Positions 26,901 through 38,900 of a DNA stretch of 64,000 nt are shown piece after piece. Below the pieces are notes generated by a model. The model made no database searches and had not been told where the DNA came from. It was given only the letters and a program-made list of their open reading frames with translations. Each line of letters opens with the position of its first letter. Position 1 is the stretch's first letter. Both the position numbers and the translations under genes were made by a program. Source of the DNA: Semisulcospira habei (lineage: Eukaryota; Mollusca; Gastropoda; Semisulcospiridae); the NCBI GenBank assembly GCA_036245525.1, contig BTPG01000004.1:52593960-52657959 (forward strand), in the 5' to 3' direction.

Positions 26901-29900
26901 TGTTTCACTTTTGCTACATATGTTGGTTGCTCACCTTAGTGCTTGAGGGCAGTGAGTCTACCTTTTTGCTGCACTGCTGGCGTGCAGGCTTGACAGTCTG
27001 TTACCCCGCTTGGTGCTTGTGTGTTTTGTTATTACGAAGGCTACCTTTCGTGGCTTAGTCCCACAGGACTCGCCCGCAGGCCTTCGGGTGTTATCTGTTG
27101 CAGGGATGCGCTACCCATTCACACAGATGACAGTGGCTAGTTCAGCCCCCAGGGGTCTTTCGCCACTGCACCGGATGCCCCGCCGACCATGCTTGCTTTG
27201 CAAGCGATCGGCACCGGTTTAGGCACCTTCCAGACACTGCGGGTTTCCGCACGACAACGGACTGCCCTGGGAGAGAAGCCACACCGGATGTCGTGACTAG
27301 TGCGCGAGCATGGATCGTGGAGGCCGCTGCCAGGGGGAGCGCACGGGAACAGCCTCTGGCAAGGCCCGCTCGGAAAGACAATTACGCACACGTCCGACAT
27401 CTTAGGACGTTGCAGTACACTACCACCTTGAGAGGACAAGCAGCTTCTCGGCTGTAAGCCCCAGCCCGGCTGCTACTGGTAGGTGTGTTCTTCATGTCCA
27501 GGCAGCGCCCATTGGGACTAGGCCTGTCTTCCGACACGGGAGGTGCCTCCTACCACATTGAGATGATTGCGTCACCTGGCCTCAGCAGCGCGGATGGCAG
27601 CATTGAAGCGTCTGCAGGCGGGAGCGACCTATGCTGTTGGTGCTTGAAGGATCCCGTTCCGCCCCGATGAAGAGGGGCATGCCGATGTCCTTCACGCAAG
27701 GCAGATGTTCCGGTGGCCGTCGGACAACCACTGGGTCGGGTCTCCTATGCGCAGGATGTGGATACGCCTTCCAACGTATCCTTGGCACCGGTCGCTTGAG
27801 ACCAGGACGTCCCTGTGGGAATCCCCACACCGGATTCAGTGGACTAGTGCACGAAGTGGGCCTGGATCGATGAGGCCGCTTCCAGGAGGGAGCGCGCCCG
27901 GACTAAGACTTCCAAGAAGCCATGTCCACTTTCTGCCCCACTTGTCTCCAAGAAGCCCGCGGGATCCCGCTGGGGGTCCCCCTTACCGGCAAGAAAGCCC
28001 GCCTCCCTCGGAGCCCGGCTCAGAGACATTCACGTGCACGTCCAGGGACTCTAGTAAGAATGCTCGTCTCCAAGGAAGCGGAGACTACTATCAACACAGT
28101 TCCGGGCCACCTCTCGTCCCGCTCGCTCTGCGCGGCGCCAGAGTGGGGACCACTATCGGACTGCTGAGGACATGCAAGCTATGCGGAGGCTTCCAGTGGC
28201 CGTCGGGTAACCATACAGTCTGTCTCCTGTGCGCTGGGTGTGCTTCCGACCACTCTTGTAACGTCTGTGCTTCCTGGCCGGAGCTGCGATGGTCTAATCT
28301 CTGGAACTTTAGAGGAGGGAGACTCCTACCCTCTCGGGTACTTGAAGATTGCCGAGACGCCTTCCGCTGTGCCCCCGGCACCGGACGTGCGAGACCAGCT
28401 GGATCCGACACAGAAAACGCCACTGAGTAATCGAGGGATTAGTGCAGTGTGGGAGTTCGACCGTCAAGACCGCCTCCGTTAGAGAGCGCGCCCGGATACA
28501 GCTGGTGGAAAGAACCCGCCTCTCCCAAGAGCCTGGTTTGGTGGGACGCTCGTGGCGTCCCTCCTCCACCGTCGTTCCCCACTCGTCTCTGAAGAAGCCG
28601 CCGGGATCCCGCTGGGGGTCCCCTGGCCGGCAAGAAACCCGCCTCTCCCAAGAGCCTGGTTCACAGAGACATTCACGCACTCGTCCGGAACCTCCGGGTT
28701 GTGAAGAGCGTAGACACAGGGATTCTACTCGACGTTATCGCTCTCCCTCGCAAGATCATAAGAGGACCTTCCCGCTCGGGTGCTTGGAGTTGGCCAAGAC
28801 GCCTTCCGCTGTGCCCCCGGCACCGGACGCGCGAAACCAACTTGATCCGACACAGAAGACGCCACTTGAGTATTCAACGGATTAGTGCACAGAAACCCGC
28901 CTCTCCCAAGAGCCTGGTTCGTTCCCCACTCATCTCTGGCCGCAGGGATCCCCTTGCCGTCAAGCAACCCGCCTCTCCCAAGAGCCTGGTTCACAGAGAC
29001 TTACACGCACTCGTCCGGATCCTCCTGTTCGCGAGGATCGTAGGCGCTGGGATTCTACTCACCGTTATCGCTCTGCTTCGCAAGATCGTAGGAGGACCTT
29101 CTCCACTCATCGTTCGACGGATCAGGACTCCCTCGACTGGTTTCGCCTTCTTCGCGTTCCTCATCTCGTTCGGACTCCCGTTCGTCCCGTTCCTCTTCCC
29201 ATCGACCGGCCACTTCCCCTTCCCTCGTCCTCTCCGTTCCGTTCCTCCTCGTCGCAGCCGTTCTCCTCGTCGGAACCCGCCTTCGGCAAACGGGAGAACC
29301 TCGCCGCGTCGCTCCGTCTTCGCTCTCCCCTTCGGAGTGAGTCTTCGACCTGCGGTTCGCCGTCAGCGGGATTCCCTCCCTCGGAGCCCTCCTTGGTCGC
29401 CGGTTCCAGACAGCGGGACTTTGACACCCTGAGTTTGACGGCTGACGACCCCTCGGACTGGTTGCTCGGACGTCTCAGCCGTTTCTCCTCTTCCTCTTCT
29501 TCGGCTTCCAGTGCTGCGGTTCCATCAGACCTGTTCTTCTGCGCGGATGGACACTCGGCCGGCGCTGGACGGGACATCCAAGCTCATCGCCGCCGCCCTG
29601 CTGCGGAAGTTGCCCGGCATCGCCCCTTGACTCACCGGGGGTTCTCATCCATCGTGGACACTGGGGAACCAAGGCGCAGCCCCTTCTCCCTGACGTCTAA
29701 CCATCTCGACAACTCTCGTTGGGCACCCGGGGGGTGCCGTACTTCGGACAGGTGGTACCGCTTGGCTGTGCTCGGGGTGGAGGCCTAGCCACTACACGGA
29801 GTCGAATCTACTCACCTTAGTCGTCTCTAAGCCCGGCTGCTCAAGCTACGCTTCCTACTTCCGTGTTTCTTCTCGAGGTCCAACCCTCCGACCTTCGGAC

Positions 29901-32900
29901 TTCGCGGACAAGAGCGTGCTTAGCTTGGATCTGACGCGGACTACTAGGCCTGCTTCTTCTGCTCGTGGGGGGAAGGATAGGTCACAGGAGCTTCTCCTCT
30001 TCGGCTACGCGACAGCGGAGGTGTTCTTCCAGGATCAGGGCAGCTGGCGATCCTCCGACCAGTGCATACCCCCTACCCTGGTGCTTGGGGAAAGAACTTC
30101 ATCTCCCTCCGTGCGTGACGCTACCTGGACCGACGGTAGATCTGGGCCAGTCTTCCCCGGTGGGACCAGTGGCTACACACGGAATACACCAGGACACCTT
30201 CGGAGGATCGGCGCATGAGACCAGGATGATCCTACGTTTTCAGTGGACTGGGGCACAGGATGGGGCCTTGACCGAGGCCGCTACCCGGACGGAGCGAGCC
30301 CGGACACAGCTTTTGAGAAGCAGAGAACTCGCCTCACAGAGCCCAGTTCAGAGAGTCGCGCTTGGCGACGTCCCACGTACAATCTCGGTACCCACTCGTC
30401 CCCAAGTAAGCCGCCGGGATCCTGCTGGGGGTCCACTTGCCGACAGGAACCCGCCTCTCCTCAGAGCCCGGGTCGGAGAGACTTACACGCGCTCGTCCGG
30501 AGCCTCCTGTCGACTCCCCTCGGGAGGAGTCATCGAATGCTACGTCTTGCCCTTGCAGCCATACGGCGCCTGAGGGATGTTGCCGTGGTGGATTGGTTAA
30601 CGAGCTTCAGGAGCTACGCCTCACCCTGTCTGCCTACAGTTCGAGGGAACAATTACGTACAGCTCCTCTCGGACCATACCTTACCTGGACCGCCGCGCCT
30701 TGGTCCACAGGTTCACCTTGCGCCCGCTTACGGGGCGCTATTCCACCAGGAGACCACGTAGCAAATCCCCGTACAAGCCTCACGTGTGCCTACGACATAG
30801 CCGTTCGCTACGGACGTGCTCGCCTCTTTGCCGGTTCCGGCAGCACTGACGCTACATGCCGGACGTTCTTCCTGGTTAAGCTCAGTCATACGTTCTGAAT
30901 TACAGGACCCCTCCCTCAGGGAGGTTAGAGGCCACAGGTACGTTATCAAGGCACTTGCAGGGCCACGAACGTCACATTCGTCAGGGACTGTACTGTCTTG
31001 CACTTCGTGGCTACTGGAGGCTGGCGGGCAGGATGACTTCGCTCGCCTCGATTGCAGAGCTCTGCCAGGCCAGAGAGACTCCTCGCTCTGGTGGAGACCT
31101 TTTTGCGGGGGGCACAACTCCCTCCTGGCGCCTCAGCGCCGTAGGTATTCACCTACCTAGGGTCGTCGGGAGTTTGCGTTAGGGAGGACGGCCCTTGGGC
31201 CCTAAGGTGTGCTGGAGCGCGGCACCCACCTCCTGTTCGCAATTCTTCCATTCAGTCATGTCATCGGTAATGTTTTTGAAGAAACAAATTCATTTTTCTT
31301 TAAAAGGTATTTTTTCGAAAAATACTTACCGATGACATGACTCAAACGACCCTCCCACCTGCCCCGCTTGCCGCTCGTGCGCCAAGTATCCTGACTGAGG
31401 GATTATGGGTACCCGGCTTCCGGGTGGTGGGTATAGGGAGACAACTCTTGGTCCCCTCGGGGTTCCCCGAGTGCCTCCCGGGTTGTGTCTTAACACAACT
31501 GGCTCTTAGGCTAGAATGAGTAAGTAGTAGACACTTCCATTCAGTCATGTCATCGGTAAGTATTTTTCGAAAAAATACCTTTTAAAGAAAAATGAATTTT
31601 TCCTATAGCAGCTAAAGAAATATACTGTAAATTGGGTTATTCTTGAAGTGTCTGAATCTTCTTGTATTATATAATTATATACTTAAATTTTTTTATGTAA
31701 TATAGTTGCAGCAACTATATTACATTAAAAAATTTAAGAATTATATAATACAAGAAGATTCAGACATAATGCATTAAATTAAACAAAGTAATATTGTCCT
31801 CTATTGTCAATAACAGGCTGTTTAAGTTTTGTCAGTTGTGACATATTTACAATTTTTATTTCATCAATATCTGGGAAAAAAAAGAATGTTTTGCTGCTTC
31901 CAGACTTCATGAACTTGACAGTTACATCATCACTGCACATGTCTTGGATCAGATAGGGAGGAGGAGCAATAACACATGCTGTGTATTCAACAGTAGCTCC
32001 TCGAGCTGTCTGGAATTTTGTGGTCACAAAATCTCCAGGTTGCACTGTTGCCTGCCTTGTATGCCTGACAACTGGAACAATGTGATTTCCAGTCCAGAAC
32101 TCATTCTGTGGAAGGTCACTCCTAGACGAAGTCCACTGAAGATGGATCAAGTGACCACAGTGTTCATCAATGTCAGGCAAAAATATGCGGTTTAACTGTT
32201 GATAAATCGCCCCATCTGCGAAATCGGGGTAGAGAGAACGTATCCGGCAGCGGACTACGTTTGCAGCAGCCAAAAAGTGCCACACACCCACATCTTTTCC
32301 AGTCTGCACAGATGCTGCAACCTCACACTGGAATGCCAACTCAAGGGTAGGAACCATCACATGGTCCCCTGAGTTTTTGCAGAATTCCAGAGTTTCTGTA
32401 CCATCCAAGTCTGTTCCCCTACACATTTCCTCAGGAGACAGATAGTGCGCACTTCGGACAGCCAGTTCACATGCAGTGAGCACCCTCAGTTCATTGAGGA
32501 ACATGTCCGTGCCAAATGCAGCCAAACTTAGGGCCCTAAAAAAGCAATTGCCGTCCCCAGCAGTTGTCAATGGAAATCGGTCCTGCGGCACAGCACAAGC
32601 ACTTCGATGCTTCTCTGCGTTGTTGTCCACCTGAAACAATGTGGAAAAAGTGAGCACTGAAAATTTTCCCCATCTAATCAGGCAACACATATTACATAGA
32701 TAATGTAGACATTGCACAGAATAAGTTGGTTGGTTATTTGGGTTTAACGCCGAGCAGGCGACTAAGGCCATCTCACGGCGGTGCACAGAATAAGTAATTG
32801 TGTACTACATTAATAATCAAGAGTAAATACAAACAAATGTTTGTAACAAAAACAACACTTACGTTAGCTTTCTCAAACTCTGGCTCTGTGTCAGGATGTG

Positions 32901-35900
32901 GAAGGGCATACTTCCTTGCATTATGCAGAACAAACTGAGCACAGGCCACAAAGGCAGAAAAGCCTTTTGTTTTGGACGCTATCAGATTCTGTTGTGCAAT
33001 GGCAAAGAATTCCTCTCTGGAAGGTTCCGGTTCGAGGACGTCTGTATCCATTTCCTGAAATCAAAACCAAACATATTACATAATATTGAATGGCAGGGAT
33101 TGTTCATGTTCAGAGACTTATTGTTCCATCTCCTAAATTCAGATCCAAATACTGATATTCACAGCTAGCAAACATTCTGAATTCATTAACTGGAAAGGGG
33201 AAAAGAACACACTCATCATCATAACAGAAAAAAAATAACCTGATTAATAATAATCAGAAGATGATTAATAATAATATTATTATTAACAATAATAATAATG
33301 ACAATAATCTAGAAGAAAACTAATTGACAAATGTTACCACCACGTTTGTTTGCAATGGGACTGTAAACAAATGAACTACATGCATTTGGACAGACAGACA
33401 AATCAACAGACTGACAGACACGAGAATAAACCTACACACACCCCACAAGGGTGTGGGTGTAAAAATTTTACCTGATCACTATCTACAGCATGGTCACTGT
33501 GAAGGTCATGGAAAGCAAAGAGGCCTGTGTACACACGGTTTGGACAGCGGAGATGGTCCCCCAGCTTGCAGGCAGGACAGAAGCAGGCCAATGCCCTGGC
33601 CTTGATCACATGGTGAGACACTGCAACCACTTCATGAAATTTACTACATCCATGAACAGGGCCAATTTCACTCTCTGGCCTGTTTCTGTTGATGGAATCA
33701 ACAAGGACAAAGTCTCTCTTTGATGTTGGTTCATTCTTGGCTAAGTTACTGGCACACCAATCATAAAAGTCTTGCGCTCCTTTGATCACGGTGTGCCGAC
33801 AAAGGACCGCTGATTCAACCGCTTTACGTAAAACACCAGTCTCGCCATCGGCCTCACCCTTGCCGTGGTCTGCTCCAAAGTAGCAGCGGTGGATCTCGAA
33901 GGGGAATGTGGTCAGATCAGCAAAGGTGCCTCTGCATTTATATTGTGCAGCACAATTGTCACTGAACAGATAGACTTTGGAAAGGTCACTAATCACTCCT
34001 CTTTCTTTAAAAAAGTTCAGTGCATGGCTCGTGAAAGTGTGCACTGCATGGTAGTTGTGCACAACATCATCCGTGACGTAGTCAACTGCATGTCTCACAG
34101 TTTCTGTGCCTATTTTATAGAAGGCCACCACAGGGTGCAGGCTGTACTGCTGTTTTCCGAAATGAGCAGATTTCACTTCGTCTTGCCACTGGCTCTTTTT
34201 ATTCTCAGCATAGTCAACTACCATTAGCAGTTCTCCTTCCTGGAGGTTTTCCTTCACAAGCCGGTACTGACCATGCTGCCAGTCAGCAACAAAGAGGTGT
34301 TGCAGAAATGTGGTCGTCTTGGTTGGTTTCACCACATCCTTCACCAGCTCCTCCACTGCGGTCTTGGCATCAGCAGACATCACAAGCGGAGCTTTCTTGG
34401 TCCCGCTCTTTGTGGTGACCGACGCCCACCTCGTCCAGGTCACTTTTGCATTTGACCTAACAAGTTCAGTGTAGTGTTGCCTCACTTTTCTAGCAGTATC
34501 ACCACACAAGTGACACTGGCCTTGGATACATTCCATGCGGTGCTGTCTTAGGGCATAACACCATGTTGAACAGGGCTCTTTCATCCATCAGCCTCATCTT
34601 ATCACCGAGGCCATTCACCCGCACAGCTCTGTTGATGGCAAGCAACTTTAGTCTCACATTTAGGCAGTAAAGGCACTGGCACATTTCAAGAAACTTCGAT
34701 GAAATGAGCCTCACATTCCTGGGTCTTAGTTTGGTAAACTTAGTGTACACAAGTTTTACATCTTTGTTTTCAGCCATGAACAGTTTGTATGCCGCTCTCA
34801 AAGTCTGCTGCATAACAAACCCAGCACCGTGTTTGTTTGCATATCTTTTGCTGGGAAGCTGCCTGCTAATGTCTTCCTGCAAGTAAAACAACTTGACATG
34901 TTGCATTAGTTTCTCTGGTAGGGCATCATTTCGCTTTTTTCTTAAAAACTTGTACTTCGGCCTGCCAAAGAAGAGCTTCCTCTTGGCAAACACTTTGGGT
35001 GCTGGAAATTTTGCTCTAATTTCTATACCTTCTGCTCTCAAGGTGCCCGTCTTGGAGGGTGACCTAGTGTTGGTTACAATGTTTTTCAAAAAACGGCCAT
35101 ACTTTAACGCTGATCCTGCCTTCTTAGCAATTACTTTCCGGATGTTGGAGACAAAATTGTAATCCCTTTTCTTCATTGGGCTAGGAGCTCCAACAGCTTG
35201 AGGAGTAGCAGCCTCCTTCTTGGCAGCACGCATCTTTCGCTTTCGCTCCTTATCTTTTCTTCGCCGCCAGGCTGCTTTCATAGGAGTTTCTCGTTGTCTT
35301 GAGCGAGCTGCCGCCATGCACCTAAATCAAACAAGATAAAATATTTAATTTGACCATCAGATTCATCTTTGTTTGATTTAAAGAACAAATAAAATAAATT
35401 TCTCCATGAAAAAAAAAATTGAAACTCGATCGTCATTATTTGAATAAACACATGCATTAATTATTATTGTAAAAATTAAATTGATATTTTGAAACTGCAA
35501 TGTACTGCTTGATATAATTTGTTTATGCTGGGTTTAAAAAAAATAACAACTATTATTTTATTACAAGTAGTACAGATTTAACATTCTTACTTACTTACTT
35601 ACGCCTGTCACCCCTACCCGGGTATAGGCCGTCGACGAGAGACCTCCAGCAACTCCTGTCCTGTGCTTCTCCTTCGATTCTACTCCAGGTGGTTCCCAGT
35701 CTCTTGATGTCTGCTTGGAGGTCTCGACGCCAGGAGTTTCTCGGCCTACCTCTTTTCCTCTTTCCCTGGGGGTTCCATGACAATGCCTGCCTAGTGATAC
35801 TGGAAGCTGGCTTTCTCAGGCTGTGACCGATCCATCCCCATCTTCTTCGCCCAATTTCATTCTCTGCTGTTATCTGCTCTGTTCTCTCCCAGAGTCTGAC

Positions 35901-38900
35901 GTTGCTGATCTTCTCTGGCCAGTGGATTTTACAAATTCTTCTAAGGCAACTGTTCATGAAGGTCTGTACTCTGTTGACTGTGGTTTTTGTCAATCTCCAA
36001 GTCTCTGCTCCATATAGGAGAACTGCTTTTACATTTGAGTTGAAAATCCGGACTTTGGTGTGTTGTGACAGCTCTCTGGAACTCCACACTTTTTTTAACT
36101 GGAGAAAGGCTGCTCTGGCTTTACCGATTCGTGCTCTGACATCTGCATCAGTGCCGCCTTTTTTGTCTATGATGCTCCCGAGATAGGTGAAGGACTCCAC
36201 CTCCTCCAACGGGGTGCCAGCAAGCAAGATTGGTTCTTCCCTGGTTGTGTTCAGCCTCATTGTCTTTGTTTTCTGTTTGTGAATGGTGAGGCCCACTTGG
36301 GACGAGATGTCAGCAAGCCTCGTGGTCTTGTCCTGCATTTGTTGACGAGTGTGGGACAGTAATGCCAAGTCGTCTGCAAAATCGAGGTCATCAAGCTGTG
36401 TCCACAGTGTCCACTGTATTCCACTTCGTCTGTGCTCTGTGGTCATCTTCATGACCCAGTCTATGGCCAGTAGGAAGAGGAACGGAGACAGCAGACACCC
36501 CTGCCTGACACCAGTTCTGACCTGGAGCTCCCTGGTGAACTGCCCTTCGTGGATCACGCGACATGTCATGCCATCATAGCTGCTCTTGATCAGGCGGACG
36601 AGCTTTGTGGGTACACCGTAGTGTCGTAGGAGTTTCCACAGAGTCTCTCGGTCCACGCTGTCAAATGCTTTCTCATCATGCACAAAGTTGACGTACAGCG
36701 GGGAGCTCCACTCCAGAGACTGTTCCACGATGATGCGGAGAGTGGCGATCTGGTCTGTACATGATCGGTTCTTCCTGAATCCTGCTTGCTGGTCTCTCAG
36801 CTGGGGGTCAACGGAGCTCTTCATTCTCTCTAGGATGATCCTGTTGAAGACTTTTCCTGGTACTGACAACAAGGTGATTCCTCTGTAGTTGGAACACTTG
36901 CTGAGGTCGCCTTTCTTGGGAAGCTTGATTAGGTACCCCTCCTTCCAGTCAGCTGGCATCACCTCCTCTTCCCAGATCTTTCCAAACAGTGGGTACAGCA
37001 TCTCCACTGTTGTCTCTAGGTCTGCTTTCAGAGACTCCGCTGGGATGCCATCTGGCCCTGCTGCTTTGCCATTCTTCAAAAATGCCACTGCTCTTCTGAT
37101 CTCTTCCCGGCTGGGTCTGTCACAGCTGATGGGTAGGTCGGTCTCTGCCGGCTGGATGTTGGGGGGGTCGGGTGGGCTAGGTCTGTTCAGTAACTCTTCA
37201 AAATACTCGGCCCATCTGTCGAGTTGGTCTGCTCTGTCTGCAATAGGCTTGCCTTCTTTGTCTTTTACTGGTCTTTCTGTATGGCCATACTTACCCGACA
37301 ATCTTCTGGTAATGTCGTAGAGCTGTTTCATGTTGCCGCTGCCTGCTGCCTTTTCTGCCTCTGCTGCCAGGCTGTCTGTGTAGGCCCTCTTGTCTGCCCT
37401 GATACTCCTCTTCACCTCGCGGTTGGCTTCCGAGTATTCCTCCTGTGCCCTTACTTTGGCTGCTCTCGTGCGACTGTTGTTGACCGCTGCTTTCTTCTGC
37501 TTCCTCGCTTCTATCTTCTTCAAGGTCTGTGCCGACAGCCAGTCCTTGTGGTGGTGTTTCCTGAACCCTACAGTGTCTTTGCAGGTTGAGTTCAGCGCCT
37601 CTCTAACTGCCTTCCACTGCTGCTCTGTGGTGACCGCCTCCTCTTCATTTACTAGCTCCTGTAGCGCTTGAAACCGGTTGGACAGCACCAGTTTGAACTC
37701 TTCTCTAACTCCAGTTTCTCTCAGGAGGCCTACATTATAGCGCTGTCTTCTTGTTGTCTCTGTGCAGCTTTTCTTTAGCTTGAGCTTCATTCTTAAGGTA
37801 AGCAGATGGTGGTCTGAGGCGACATCTGCTCCCCTCCTCACTCGAACATCTTGAAGGGATCTTCTAAATTTCTTGCTAATGCAGATATGGTCTATTTGGT
37901 TCTCTGTTGTATGGTCAGGTGAGACCCAAGTTGCTTTGTGTATTCTTCTGTGTGGGAAGATGCTGCCTCCAATGACAAGTCGGTTTAGAGCACAAAAGTC
38001 TACAAACCTCTCCCCATTCTCACTCATCTCTGAGCCTAGTCCCTGTCTCCCCATCACCTCTTCGTATCCGGTGTTGTCCTCCCCTATTTTGGCATTAAAA
38101 TCGCCCATGACGATGGTGATGTCTCGCTCAGCACATTTGTCCACGGCACTCTGGAGTCGGTCGTAGAACTCTTGTTTCTCTTCCTCGTCACTGTCATTGG
38201 TGGGCGCATAACACTGGATTACGTTCAGCTTGAGCTTTTTCTTGGTTCTAAAGGCTGCTGTGATAATTCTTGGCCCAAGAGGTTCCCAGCCCATCAGCGC
38301 TCTCTGTGCCACTGGTGACAGCATGAATGCTACTCCTTCTGTATGGGGGGCATTCTCCTCTTCATGACCTGAATACAGAATCATCTCCCCACTTAACAGC
38401 CTTTTCTGGCCAGACTGCGTCCATCTGGCTTCACTGATACCTAGCAGGGAAAGGTTGTACTTTTGCATTTCCGCTGCTATCTGGGCGGCCTTGCCGCTCT
38501 GGTACATGGTCTTGACATTCCATGTGCCCATGGTTGTGTCCCTGGATAGAGAGAGGCGGCTCGGTCCTGTGGCTTCCGAAGACTTCCGGCTTTCACCACA
38601 GGACGTCATAAGTCTTCTAGTAGAAGAACCTTCCTCCTCCAGGAAAGGAATTACTGTTAGTCTTTTCGTCGGCATTTTTGTAGCTATTTCCTTTTTTGCA
38701 GGGTGGGGAAGCTACCCCCACGCCCAACCCCCTTACTAGGAGAACCAGGGGTTTTCTGTCGGGGTCACCTTCCCTTAGACCATGTTGGTTCACGGCACCT
38801 TATTTCATTCGGTGCACCCCTCTCACGAGGGACCCCCTATCCACCACCCAGGGGACGCGCCTCAACGCCATATGGTCCCAGCGCGAGGAGATTTAACATT

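Larger units (their letters stand above)
25508..31599 (+). mobile_element. DIRS-like tyrosine-recombinase retroelement (deletion derivative), 6.1 kb
   Basis: Has the three hallmarks of DIRS architecture: inverted terminal repeats (25525-25685 and 31399-31559, identical over 161 bp), an internal complementary region (31245-31342) complementary to both outer edges, and no target duplication. The empty site survives in E3 (CCTATTTTCCTATAG, about 44258). Filled junctions CTATT-GTTTC and GAATTT-TTCC fit strand exchange at a TT core. The interior is GC-rich and gag-like with a zinc-knuckle region, many stops, and no recognisable reverse transcriptase. A tyrosine-recombinase remnant near 30900-31150 is possible but weak. 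Confidence 0.85.

Noticed and set aside
25740..31180. Many long open frames on both strands in the GC-rich block, as candidate host genes
   Set aside because: They overlap each other, repeat the same phrases and lie between the inverted repeats of the DIRS-like element. GC richness alone explains the long frames.
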